The position numbers were made by a program, and so were the translations under genes. The notes beneath the pieces were generated by a model, which searched no databases, was not told the DNA's origin, and saw only the letters and a list, made by a program, of their open reading frames with translations. Source: Vibrionales bacterium SWAT-3 (GTDB lineage Bacteria; Pseudomonadota; Gammaproteobacteria; Enterobacterales; Vibrionaceae). Taken from it: a stretch of 64,000 nucleotides of DNA. The stretch covers positions 226,911-290,910 of the forward strand of contig AAZW01000002.1 of the NCBI GenBank assembly GCA_000169995.1. The letters run 5' to 3'. Of this stretch, positions 16,979 through 26,080 are shown in pieces; the first letter of the stretch is position 1, and every line of letters begins with the position of its first letter.

Positions 16979-19900
16979 TTAAGCAAGAAGATGACCACTC
17001 TTCGCAATAACCTCAGTAACAGGCAATGTAGAAGAAGGATTTAAACGACTCATATCTGAAACCCTGCCCTTATCATGCCCGAACATCGATATCGATTGGG
17101 CCAGCTGTGCAGCTTTATTCTGCGACTGGAGAAGCTTTCCATCTTTAATTTGTTCAGTTTCATCAAATGCAAAGTCTTTGAAATAGATGATATCCTCAGC
17201 TGCATTTCGGTTATCGTCGTAGTTGTTTATGTTGGTAATACCAATGTCATTCTTTGCAAATACATAGACATCAGCCCCGCCATTTCCGGTTAACGTATCA
17301 TCCCCTCCATTGCTAAAAAATGCATCTCTGGCAGCGGTTCCCGTCATTGATTCCCCTGCATGGCTGCCTTGCCATTGACGATCAACGTTAATTTGAAAGG
17401 ATTCACTTAACTTGACCGACTGGGTTTCAAACTCCACCTCGTTCATCCATAGCTTGGCGGTGAAATGGCCAGACACACCTAGCATCCGGTATTTGTTGTA
17501 CGGTATTCCATTCGTATCCAGTTGGAATATTTTCTTCTGGGACGATGAACCCGGTGACCAAGTGGTATCACTAGAGACATTGATCCAGCTACCATCTTGC
17601 TGCTGCGCTTGAATACGGAAGGTAACGGCACTCCCCTCCCCGCCTTCGGTTAATACCGTCAGGGAGTCCAGCACGAGCTTGTCTTTCATGGTGAACTCCA
17701 CGGTTCCACCGTGAACAGACGGAACCATAACCGGTGGGTTTAGTTTCACATCTTTGTAAACGCTGCCAAATTTTCCATTCGATGCACCATGGATTTTGGC
17801 TCGATATAGGTCATACCGCTTATCCTGCGCTGTCAGTGCTACCGTTTGCTTCAAGCTCTGTTTATGGTTCCACTTGAAGCTGTCTGACACGGCGACCCAC
17901 TGGCTGCCATTCCATGCCTCAATCACATAGTCATACACTGTATTCTCTAGGTCATCACTCGCCTTCTCGTTTATTTCCAATGTCAGCTCAGAGAGTGGCG
18001 TTTCCTTATGAAGCCCAAAATACCAACAGTCTGCTCCATCATCCTGCTTATTATTCAACAAACGCCCTCTTACCGATTTTCTATCCGGGTCAAATATTCC
18101 CCCACTCTCCCGAGAAGGAGCAATGATGGCGCGGTTCTGCTTAGGAGCTAAGCTTGGTGCCCAAGCAAAAGCTTCCTTCCCTTTCTCAAATCCGTCAATC
18201 AGGTTTTCCTCGTTCGAACGCCCGCGGCCTGTGACCTCGAGCTTACGCTTCATCCCGCTCACACCAGTGTTAAGTGCATTCGACGCTTTGATCCCATCTT
18301 CCGTGGTCAGGATTTTTCCTCGTTTAATTTTGCCGCCATCGAGATCGCTTGTCGCTTCAAGATCATAAACATAATATTCATCCTTAAATGCGCCTCCCAC
18401 GCTAACATTGATCAGGCCACTACGTTTACCCGAGCGATATTTGGCATGATCACGGTTTGCCGACTCAATCTCAGCCGCTGTTACACCCGCCTGACGGTAC
18501 TTCTGCACTAACGCTGGCGATTCCACTCCGACTTTCAAATAGCTGTCTGCTTCCTGATAACCTATGTCGCCCAGCGCGGCCATAATGGCAGCAATTTTAC
18601 TGGCACCCTCATCCTTGTAACCGACAGCTCGCAAGACATTTTTTGCCAGTGCCTCACTTCCTATCCCTGCGTGTTGGTGCATTGCCGCCAGTGCTTGGCC
18701 TATCTCTTCACCCTTCACGCCATGCGTCAATAATAGCTGTACCGTAATGACGTCTACACCATGACCTAAGGATTCGATGATAAAACGTACACTCGCTTTT
18801 TCTTCCATCAGCGCCTTGAAAACCACCACATCCAAATTGTCAGGCAGCAGCCGCTCCAAGAAAGCATTCGTTTTATTGGATGTCCCAGAGAACAGCAGAA
18901 CCAGCATTTCATTCATCACATCAGGTGACTGGATACCTACATTTAGGTAACGGTTGATATAAGCGACTCCCGTTGGGCTTAGGTGAACCTGCTTGGCCAC
19001 CACATCCCGAATCACCTGACGAGAAAGAGTCGGGTTTTTAATAAATAGGACTGCCTCAACGGTTTTTACATCTGCCGGTTTTCTGTGTGCTGTCAGCATT
19101 TCCTTCAGCGTTGGGATTTTACCATCGACAAATCCCCATTTGTCCCATTCATCCTGGTTCGGTTCAAAGGCGCCCGTCATCATGACACCTTTGCTGGCTT
19201 CAAAGGTTCTCGGTTGATCACCACCAAAGCCGTCACGGTATGCTGTTGCAAGCCCCTCTATGGTTCCTTCTGCAACGGTGACGAAATAGCCATGCATACG
19301 GCTCTTGACTCGAATAAACCCAGAGGAAGGAGCCATCGTCACCACCAGATCTTTCTTGTTCAAGGCTCGAAATAGACCGCCATTTTGCAACGGGATTTCA
19401 ATCCGAGTAGGTTGACGTTCGCCCGCCTTTTGCATGATAACTTTCACACGGCCTTCTCCGTCTATATAGACACAGACGCCATCGCCACTGTATGCATCAC
19501 GCTGTTCCAGTAGCGTGTATTCCTGCGATGCATCTTTGGTAACCGTCGTAAAATAGGAAAAAACGCCCTCTGGTGGCTGGTAGCCGCCGCTGCCGTTCTT
19601 CCAGAACTCCTTGTGGTAGCCCTCTTTGACAAGATCATCCACTTGACTGGCGTTAGCTTCTTGAACACCGGCATTGAGATAGCGCACAATATCTTTTTTC
19701 CATACATCAGCCGCGCTAAGCGCCTCGTAGCGTTTTACGCCTTTCGGCAAAATAGTGTCGTGAGAACGCCCGTCAGGGGTACGGAATGTCGCCATGTCAA
19801 CATTTCGATAATAATCCTTGATATTAACTACCTGCTTACTACCGGTTAATATCAGATCATATCCCAGCACCGATACCTGATAATCAGTTATCGGTTTGTC

Positions 19901-20077
19901 CAAGAGGACAAAGGCATAAGTACCATTGGCACTCGCATTCCAAGGCAGCGATATAACATGATCACGAGTTCCCTTGCTCAAACTGACGCGCTGGCTTACA
20001 CTTTCCTGAACTTCATAAAAACTAAAACCTTCATTTCTACGGGCAGGCAACACATAGTTATTACCGCCTATCTTCAA
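16979..20077 (-). CDS. C-terminal part of a large RTX-type secreted protein (5' truncated)
   Basis: 1032 codons enter from the IS5 end at 20077 and continue to a TAA at 16979. The first in-frame ATG is at the junction itself and has no convincing ribosome site, so the true N-terminus is lost. Residues ~920-942 contain SNGGDDTLTGNGGADVYVF, one calcium-binding RTX nonapeptide unit, followed by ~90 residues of type-I-secretion-like tail. Residues ~690-880 look like two beta-sandwich, discoidin-like segments (FGLHKETPLSELTLEI; KIHGASNGKFGSV). No catalytic motif was recognised in the remainder. The divergent rtxBDE operon suggests this was its cargo. Base composition matches rtxBDE, not the AT-rich cargo to the left. 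Confidence 0.75.
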   Translation of the reverse strand: MKIGGNNYVLPARRNEGFSFYEVQESVSQRVSLSKGTRDHVISLPWNASANGTYAFVLLDKPITDYQVSVLGYDLILTGSKQVVNIKDYYRNVDMATFRTPDGRSHDTILPKGVKRYEALSAADVWKKDIVRYLNAGVQEANASQVDDLVKEGYHKEFWKNGSGGYQPPEGVFSYFTTVTKDASQEYTLLEQRDAYSGDGVCVYIDGEGRVKVIMQKAGERQPTRIEIPLQNGGLFRALNKKDLVVTMAPSSGFIRVKSRMHGYFVTVAEGTIEGLATAYRDGFGGDQPRTFEASKGVMMTGAFEPNQDEWDKWGFVDGKIPTLKEMLTAHRKPADVKTVEAVLFIKNPTLSRQVIRDVVAKQVHLSPTGVAYINRYLNVGIQSPDVMNEMLVLLFSGTSNKTNAFLERLLPDNLDVVVFKALMEEKASVRFIIESLGHGVDVITVQLLLTHGVKGEEIGQALAAMHQHAGIGSEALAKNVLRAVGYKDEGASKIAAIMAALGDIGYQEADSYLKVGVESPALVQKYRQAGVTAAEIESANRDHAKYRSGKRSGLINVSVGGAFKDEYYVYDLEATSDLDGGKIKRGKILTTEDGIKASNALNTGVSGMKRKLEVTGRGRSNEENLIDGFEKGKEAFAWAPSLAPKQNRAIIAPSRESGGIFDPDRKSVRGRLLNNKQDDGADCWYFGLHKETPLSELTLEINEKASDDLENTVYDYVIEAWNGSQWVAVSDSFKWNHKQSLKQTVALTAQDKRYDLYRAKIHGASNGKFGSVYKDVKLNPPVMVPSVHGGTVEFTMKDKLVLDSLTVLTEGGEGSAVTFRIQAQQQDGSWINVSSDTTWSPGSSSQKKIFQLDTNGIPYNKYRMLGVSGHFTAKLWMNEVEFETQSVKLSESFQINVDRQWQGSHAGESMTGTAARDAFFSNGGDDTLTGNGGADVYVFAKNDIGITNINNYDDNRNAAEDIIYFKDFAFDETEQIKDGKLLQSQNKAAQLAQSISMFGHDKGRVSDMSRLNPSSTLPVTEVIAKSGHLLA

Positions 20078-21131
20078 GGCTTTGTTGCGTAATTCAGTTT
20101 AGAGACAGAGCAGCCCCATTTCGTGCATTTCTTAGTCAATACGGCAAGTTTCAGGCATACCTAACCCAGTGAGCTTGTTCAACGCTTTTATCATCGCGTA
20201 AGTTTCTCCCACTTGTGCATTGTAATTTCTTAAACTTAAACGACCACCAAGTAACTGTTTAACTCGATACATCGCTGTTTTTGACAGGGAGCGTTTGTGG
20301 TAACCATACCGCTCTTTCCAATACTTATTTGAGCCATATAACTTCTGGCAACCTACTGCGAGATTTCGGGGATGACCCCGCTCCCAGAAGGCAGCCCCTT
20401 CTCTTGGAGGAATAAGCGCAACGGCTCGCTTAATCTTAATTGCATCGTGACATGCTCTCGTATCATAAGCGCCATCACCAGACACCTCGTGGATACTTCG
20501 GCGAGTTTGTTTCAGTAAATTCGGGAGTACTTCTCCATCTGTAACTGTCGATAGACTTAGCTCGGCTGCAATAATTTCATGAGTGTTTGTATCCACGGCA
20601 ATATGAAGTTTTCGCCAGACTCTACGTTTGCCATCTGTCCCGTGTTTTTTGACTTTCCATTCACCTTCGCCATAAGCCTTAAGGCCAGTCGCATCAATAG
20701 CTAGATGTTGTATCGTACCTCTCGTTTTTGTCTTAAGTGAGACCTCAACTTGCTTGGCTCTACGACTGATGCAGGTGTAATGCGGACAACTTAACGGTAC
20801 ATGGGCTAACCTAAATATCGAGTTGATAAAACCTTGCAGCGCTCTTAATGGCATAGAAAAAACTCGTTTCACCATGAGGGCTGTCGTGATAGCTAAATCA
20901 CTGAACCGACGAGGCCTCCCGCGCTTATTCTGTTTGCTTTGCGTCCAGCCACTTATCGCTTCTTCATCAATCCAAAAGGTCAAAGAACCGCGGTTAATGA
21001 GTGATTGGTTGTATTGCTTCCAGTTGGTTGTTTTGTAACGAGGTTTAGGCATAGGGCTACGAGAGGGAGTGAATATAGCTGATCAGATCGTAGGTTTTAG
21101 GTTTAGTTCCAATGAATTACGCAACAAAGCC
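20078..21131 (-). mobile_element. IS5-family element (IS903-like), copy 2
   Basis: The same 1054-bp unit as at 183-1236, with the same GGCTTTGTTGCGTAATTCA ends. Flanking nonamers tatcttcaa and acaaacgag do not match. It separates the RTX gene from an unrelated gene tail on the plus strand, so sequence was probably lost when it arrived or recombined with another copy. Confidence 0.93.
20132..21052 (-). CDS. IS5-family transposase, copy 2, catalytic Glu replaced
   Basis: 306 residues, differing from copy 1 at a few positions. It keeps D120, D193 and VTDGE, but codon 258 (20279-20281) is AAA instead of GAA, so the third catalytic residue is Lys (SKTAMYR instead of SETAMYR). Loss of this Glu is expected to abolish catalysis in IS903-type enzymes. 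The frame is intact, so it may still make protein that binds ends. Confidence 0.88.
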   Translation of the reverse strand: MPKPRYKTTNWKQYNQSLINRGSLTFWIDEEAISGWTQSKQNKRGRPRRFSDLAITTALMVKRVFSMPLRALQGFINSIFRLAHVPLSCPHYTCISRRAKQVEVSLKTKTRGTIQHLAIDATGLKAYGEGEWKVKKHGTDGKRRVWRKLHIAVDTNTHEIIAAELSLSTVTDGEVLPNLLKQTRRSIHEVSGDGAYDTRACHDAIKIKRAVALIPPREGAAFWERGHPRNLAVGCQKLYGSNKYWKERYGYHKRSLSKTAMYRVKQLLGGRLSLRNYNAQVGETYAMIKALNKLTGLGMPETCRID

Positions 21132-21371
21132 ACAAACGAGAGAAATTCATTAGGGTTCATTTCGATAACGCATTGATGGATATATACCGTCCTGATAGCA
21201 GTGTGCCAAAAGAGAGCCAGACGGTGACGGTGTTTACGCACCAGGCTGGTGATCAGGATTGGGTTCGGCACACTCTCCGCTATTCTGACCGTATTGAACC
21301 GTAAAGAGTATCACGCATTTTTAGATCACTTGCCTATTGAGTTCCGCTATTCTTATGCAGAGTTCAGATGA
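21132..21371 (+). pseudogene. Unidentified gene tail cut by IS5, with frameshift
   Basis: From the IS5 end a frame opens at 21134 (KREKFIRVHFDNALMDIYRP, later HQAGDQDWVRHTLRYSDRIEP) and stops at 21304. Another frame continues without a gap as RKEYHAFLDHLPIEFRYSYAE and stops at 21371. Both look protein-like and adjoin, which suggests one gene with a frameshift near 21300. I do not recognise the family. It could be part of the lost middle of the RTX locus. Confidence 0.4.
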
Positions 21372-21464
21372 AGTGACTACAAAGCTAGTGTAGGGATAGG
21401 TTGGCTTTATATACCCAAACTTCTTGAGGCTGTTTGGGTACATGTCGTTTCTAGAGAAGGTAAC

Positions 21465-22331
21465 GTGGCAATGGAACTGTCGATGGAATCTTTAATATTG
21501 GTGTTCTTTGCACCCGCATTTGGCGTATGCATGCTACTTGAGCTTCGATACCTTAGGAGGAAAGGGCAAGCCGACTATAGCCCAAGAGAAGTCCTTTGTA
21601 ATCTGGCATTGGCAGCGCTACATCAAAGTGCGGATTTGCTCGCCACATTTCTTCTTATGCCTTTTTTTCTTTGGTTACACCAGTACCGGGTTTGTGACAT
21701 AACCTTGTCCCCGCTAACCGTACTTGCCGCGTTCCTACTGCAGGATTTTCTCTATTATTGGTTTCATCGTGCGTCTCACCGAATAAACTGGCTTTGGGCA
21801 TCTCATGTTGCTCACCACAGCTCCCCCAGAATGAATTTTTCTACGGCATTTCGTCAGAGCCTGACTTACCCCATTTCCGGCATGTGGTTGTTCTGGACGC
21901 CGCTCATATTCGTGGGTTTTCCACCGCGTTTGATTATCGCCGTAGTTGCTATCAACTTGGGTTTTCAGTTTTTCGTTCATACCCGGGTGGTTAAGCGGCT
22001 AGGCTGGTTGGAGTACGTACTTAACACACCTTCGCATCACAGGGTTCATCACGCCATCAACCCGGATTATATAGGCCGTAATTACGCTGGCGTTCTGATT
22101 ATCTGGGATAGGATGTTCGGTACTTTTACGCCGGAGCGAGACGGTATCATGATTGGATACGGTATTACTGAGCCAGTAGCCCCATGGGAGCCGTTGACTG
22201 TGACATTTCATCGTTGGAAAAAGATGCTTTCCAATGTTTTCACATCGGAAGATGCTTCTCTTAGTCAGAGGCTCTGGTACATAGTCGGCCCTCCGGACTA
22301 CCGTGATATCAAAGAAAGGAAAGGAAAATAA
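21465..22331 (+). CDS. Sterol desaturase / fatty acid hydroxylase family protein
   Basis: A 288-residue membrane di-iron enzyme. Helices lie near residues 8-24, 45-72 and 80-100, and again at ~145-172. The histidine boxes are complete: HRASH, HVAHH, H in FVHTR, and HHRVHH. Family members hydroxylate or desaturate fatty acids, sterols or carotenoids in membranes, using O2 and electrons from reductases. I start at GTG 21465 with AGAAGG upstream; ATG 21471 is also possible. It sits between the broken RTX gene and the RTX exporter where vibrio rtx loci usually have rtxC and rtxH, so a role in toxin lipid modification is conceivable but unproven. Confidence 0.85.
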   Translation: MAMELSMESLILVFFAPAFGVCMLLELRYLRRKGQADYSPREVLCNLALAALHQSADLLATFLLMPFFLWLHQYRVCDITLSPLTVLAAFLLQDFLYYWFHRASHRINWLWASHVAHHSSPRMNFSTAFRQSLTYPISGMWLFWTPLIFVGFPPRLIIAVVAINLGFQFFVHTRVVKRLGWLEYVLNTPSHHRVHHAINPDYIGRNYAGVLIIWDRMFGTFTPERDGIMIGYGITEPVAPWEPLTVTFHRWKKMLSNVFTSEDASLSQRLWYIVGPPDYRDIKERKGK

Positions 22332-22605
22332 CGGCCAGCTTTATTCGCACATGGACGCTATTTTTCGAGTTAGCCCACTCATCTCTTTTAGGGTTTTGTT
22401 GTGATTTTGACCGAAATGACGGGAGTTTGATAAAGGTGTGAACTTTGTTTCATCTCGCTCTGGTTGGTTTTAAGTAACTGTTTTAACGCTATAAAAAAGC
22501 TGATGGGGTCCATTAATTTTCAAACATAACCGGTGAGTGCTTTTTGCTCGCTTGACTGAGATCACTAAATACTGACAATCAGCTCCTAAATCAATAGGGG
22601 GCTGA
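22332..22605 (+). promoter_or_regulatory. Leader and promoter region of rtxBDE
   Basis: No gene is visible. An AGGGGGC ribosome site precedes the rtxB ATG by 5 bases. The span presumably holds the rtxBDE promoter, but I cannot place -35/-10 boxes with confidence. Confidence 0.4.
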
Positions 22606-24705
22606 ATGACCAATCTTGAAACGCTGGCGTCTTGTATCCATACACTTGCCGAACTTGCAGGGAAAACAAAACCGCAGTGGCAATGTCAGGACGAGGAGCC
22701 AACGACCACTAAAAAGCTATTGCCTGACATTGGCAAGCACTACGACGTAAAGCTATATGAAAAGCGTACGGCGTTAGCAAAAGTGCCGCAGAATCGTTTG
22801 CCGCTCATTTTTTGTGACCACAATGAGCACTACACCATTCTGGCAAAGATGAACGAAGAGCAAGCACTGATCCAATCGCCTTTTGGTGGGCAGCCAGAAA
22901 TTGTGAGCTTGGATGAGCTTGCAATTATGTGGGGCGGGACGGTCGTTTTCTGCCACTTCAAGCAGAACAGATTCGATATACGCTGGTTTATACCTGAATT
23001 TCTTCGCTATCGAAGTTTGTTGGGCAAGATTCTCGTGTTCTCTTTGATGTTACAGCTGTTGGCGCTTATCAGCCCACTCTTTTTCCAAGTTGTGATGGAC
23101 AAGGTGCTGGTGCATTCCGCTTTGTCGACGCTGGATGTCCTAGTGTCGGTGTTGGTGATCGTTGGTATCTACGAAGTGGTTCTCCGCGGCCTCCGAGAAT
23201 ACCTTTTTGCCCACACTACCAACCGCATTGATATACGGCTCGGGGCAAAACTGTTTAACCACCTGCTTTCGCTCCCCCTGCTGTACTTCAAAAGCCGTCA
23301 GGTAGGCACCATAGTTGCGCGGGTACGTGAACTTGATAGCATCCGCGAATTTCTAACCAGTTCAGCTATGACCCTCGGTGTCGATGTCGCGTTCAGCTTC
23401 GTCTTCTTTGCCGTGATGCGCTATTTGTCTTCTGATCTGGCGATATTGGTGTTGGCCACCCTGCCGTTTTACTTTTTCCTTGCTTGGGGAACTGGGAAGC
23501 GACTCAACGGGGCTGTTGAACACCAGTTCCAGTGTAGCGCCAAGAATACCTCATTCATGACCGAATCCGTTGCCGGCATCCAGACGCTGAAAAGTTTGGC
23601 TATCGAGCCAATGATGCAACGCCGATGGCACGGACAGGTTGAAGAGTTTGTAGGTGCGAACCTCCGTACCCAGACAATCAATAATCTTTCCACACAGTCT
23701 GTTCAGTTGCTGCAAAAAGTGACGAGTGCCGTGGTGATCTGGTATGGCGCCACTTTAGTGATGAAATTAGAAATCACGATTGGACAGTTGATTGCGTTCA
23801 ACATGTTGCTTTCCCACGTTCACCAACCGCTGGGTAAGCTGGTCGACTTATGGCAGCAGTATATTCAAACGCGGGTGGGTGTCGAGGCATTGGGCGACAT
23901 GCTCAATTTGCCCGGTGAGCAAGAGTCGGGCGCGCAGAAGCTGGAAGGCGGGCTGAAGGGCAAAGTGGCGATTAATCACCTGATCTTCCGCTATAGCCCG
24001 GATGCAGACCCGGTATTGAAAGGCATTAATCTGGATATCGCCGCTGGGGAGAGTATCGGCATTGTTGGCCCTTCGGGGTCAGGAAAAAGCACCATTACCC
24101 GCGTCATCCAAAAACTCTACCTGCCCGAGGCAGGGGAGATCTTGATTGATGATATCCCCTTGAATGATTTATCCGCCACGGAGCTCCGGTCGCAAATTGG
24201 TGTGGTTTTGCAGGAAAACTACCTGTTCAACCGTACTGTTCGGGACAACATTGCGCTGAAAGATCCTAGTGCTGAATTCGACGCCATTGTCAACGCGGCA
24301 AAGCTTGCCGGTGCCCATGACTTCATTTTGAAACTGCCTATGGGCTACGACACTGTATTGTCGGAAGGCGGCACCAGTTTATCAGGTGGTCAGAGGCAGC
24401 GCGTTGCCATTGCGCGTGCGCTGCTGGGGGATCCGAAAATATTGATCTTAGACGAAGCAACCAGTGCGTTGGATGACGAAAGCCAAGAAATTATCCAAAA
24501 GAACATGGCGCAGATTTGTCAGGGTCGGACCGTTATTACGATTGCTCACCGGCTCTCCACTGTTCGAGGCTGCAATCGGATCATCACTGTTGAAGCAGGC
24601 ATGCTCACCGAGAGCGGTAGTCACGAAGCGTTGCTGGAAGCGAAGGGGACATATTCCCGTTTGTGGCAGCTCCAAACTGAATTGAAGCAAGAAGAAACCA
24701 TTTAA
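22606..24705 (+). CDS. rtxB: RTX type I secretion ABC transporter, RtxB type
   Basis: A 699-residue inner-membrane exporter ATPase. Residues 1-130 form a C39-peptidase-like domain without the catalytic Cys/His arrangement, as in HlyB-type transporters that bind rather than cut cargo. Six helices span ~145-420. The ATPase has Walker A GPSGSGKST at 488-496, signature LSGGQ at 592-596, and Walker B LILDEATSALD after 612. It is first in a tight operon, one base before rtxD. In vibrio MARTX systems RtxB pairs with a second ATPase, RtxE, through RtxD and TolC. All motifs are intact although the cargo gene is broken. Confidence 0.93.
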   Translation: MTNLETLASCIHTLAELAGKTKPQWQCQDEEPTTTKKLLPDIGKHYDVKLYEKRTALAKVPQNRLPLIFCDHNEHYTILAKMNEEQALIQSPFGGQPEIVSLDELAIMWGGTVVFCHFKQNRFDIRWFIPEFLRYRSLLGKILVFSLMLQLLALISPLFFQVVMDKVLVHSALSTLDVLVSVLVIVGIYEVVLRGLREYLFAHTTNRIDIRLGAKLFNHLLSLPLLYFKSRQVGTIVARVRELDSIREFLTSSAMTLGVDVAFSFVFFAVMRYLSSDLAILVLATLPFYFFLAWGTGKRLNGAVEHQFQCSAKNTSFMTESVAGIQTLKSLAIEPMMQRRWHGQVEEFVGANLRTQTINNLSTQSVQLLQKVTSAVVIWYGATLVMKLEITIGQLIAFNMLLSHVHQPLGKLVDLWQQYIQTRVGVEALGDMLNLPGEQESGAQKLEGGLKGKVAINHLIFRYSPDADPVLKGINLDIAAGESIGIVGPSGSGKSTITRVIQKLYLPEAGEILIDDIPLNDLSATELRSQIGVVLQENYLFNRTVRDNIALKDPSAEFDAIVNAAKLAGAHDFILKLPMGYDTVLSEGGTSLSGGQRQRVAIARALLGDPKILILDEATSALDDESQEIIQKNMAQICQGRTVITIAHRLSTVRGCNRIITVEAGMLTESGSHEALLEAKGTYSRLWQLQTELKQEETI

Positions 24706-24706
24706 T

Positions 24707-26080
24707 ATGAAGAAAATAATGTTGGCTCTATGGCAGAGATTGCTCTCAAAGCGCAAAAAAACCTCAGCCAGTGAGTATGAGTTCCTGCCCGCCTACCTAG
24801 AGGTCGTCGAACGCCCTGCTAGCCCGCTTGCACGGACAAGCGCCATGCTGATCACCGTGCTACTTGTAGGCACCTTGATCTGGTCTATTGTCGGTCAGTT
24901 GGGTATTCATGCCAGTGCGACAGGACAGGTTATTGTCTCGGGCCGATCCAAATTTGTTCAACCTGTTTCTCAGGGCGAAGTACGGGATATCTTGGTCAAA
25001 GACGGGCAACACGTTGAGAAAGGTGAAATCCTTATCCGACTGAACCCAACCGGTGCGAAGGCAGAGCTTGCGCGGGTGACAAGCCAGTATCACTACACCC
25101 AGATGGAACTGGCGCGTTATCGCGCCCTGACCAAAGGGCAGGGAGTCTCAATGGCCCAGTTCGCCATTCCTGAAGGTATCTCGTCGGTCTTGGTTGAAGC
25201 ATCAAAAGCCGCCTTGCAATCTGATGTATTGGAAATCAGGGCGCAGATGGAAAGCGTGGATGCCGAGCTTGCTGTGAATCGCGCGAATTACAAGGCGACC
25301 AAGGCTGAGATCCGGTCACTGGAAACCTTGCTCAAGAATGTGACGACACGCCTTTCAGCCCGTCAAAAACTGGCCGAGAAAAAATCCATTGCTCAGATGG
25401 AAGTGATGGAGCTTGAAAAAGAGCTTCTCGATAACCAACGCAGCAAACAGCAGCAGCTATCACGCCTCAATGTACTGAATGCTGAGCAAGATAAGCTGAT
25501 GGAACAAAAAGACACTTACCTTGCAACGAAACGTAAGGAGTTCCAGAGCAAGCTTAATGAGCTGGAAGGGAAGCAGGCAGAGCTTCGCCAAGAGCTGGTT
25601 AAGGTCAGTGAAGCAAACCGACTTCAACAACTTATTGCACCCGTGAGCGGAACCATTCAACAGTTGCAGGCCAATACTCAGGGAGGCGTGGTTCAAGCAG
25701 CAGAAAAGTTGATGGTTATTGTCCCTGATGATGCGCTGCTTGATATTGAGGTCATGTTGCTGAACAAAGACGTCGGTTTTGTGGTTCCCGGTCAAATCGC
25801 AGAGGTGAAAGTCGACACCTTCCCCTACACCAAATATGGCACCTTGTCCGGTACAGTCATTACTGTATCACGTGATGCTGTTAAAGATGAAAAGCTAGGG
25901 CTGGTGTTCCCCGCGCGGATCCGCCTAGCGCAGAATACCATTGATATTGAAGGCAGGCAGGTAGCGATTCAACCCGGAATGAGTGTGGTGGCTGAAATTA
26001 AAACCGGCAAGCGCCGAGTGATTGAATATCTTCTTAGCCCATTGCAGCAATACCAAGCCGAATCATTAAGGGAGCGATAA
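24707..26080 (+). CDS. rtxD: HlyD-family membrane fusion protein RtxD
   Basis: A 457-residue periplasmic adaptor that links the inner-membrane ABC pump to TolC. It has a short cytoplasmic N-terminus, one membrane helix (SAMLITVLLVGTLIWSIV, ~45-65), a lipoyl-like half (GQVIVSGRSKFVQP), a long coiled-coil hairpin (~120-300, many Glu/Lys/Gln heptads), and a C-terminal beta-barrel ending at PLQQYQAESLRER, the usual HlyD tail. Its TAA overlaps the ATG of rtxE, consistent with coupled translation. Confidence 0.93.
   Translation: MKKIMLALWQRLLSKRKKTSASEYEFLPAYLEVVERPASPLARTSAMLITVLLVGTLIWSIVGQLGIHASATGQVIVSGRSKFVQPVSQGEVRDILVKDGQHVEKGEILIRLNPTGAKAELARVTSQYHYTQMELARYRALTKGQGVSMAQFAIPEGISSVLVEASKAALQSDVLEIRAQMESVDAELAVNRANYKATKAEIRSLETLLKNVTTRLSARQKLAEKKSIAQMEVMELEKELLDNQRSKQQQLSRLNVLNAEQDKLMEQKDTYLATKRKEFQSKLNELEGKQAELRQELVKVSEANRLQQLIAPVSGTIQQLQANTQGGVVQAAEKLMVIVPDDALLDIEVMLLNKDVGFVVPGQIAEVKVDTFPYTKYGTLSGTVITVSRDAVKDEKLGLVFPARIRLAQNTIDIEGRQVAIQPGMSVVAEIKTGKRRVIEYLLSPLQQYQAESLRER

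Noticed and set aside
16979..20077. Naming the RTX fragment a MARTX toxin
   Set aside because: No cysteine protease domain, effector domain or long glycine-rich repeat arrays are visible; only one RTX unit and the exporter type support a link.
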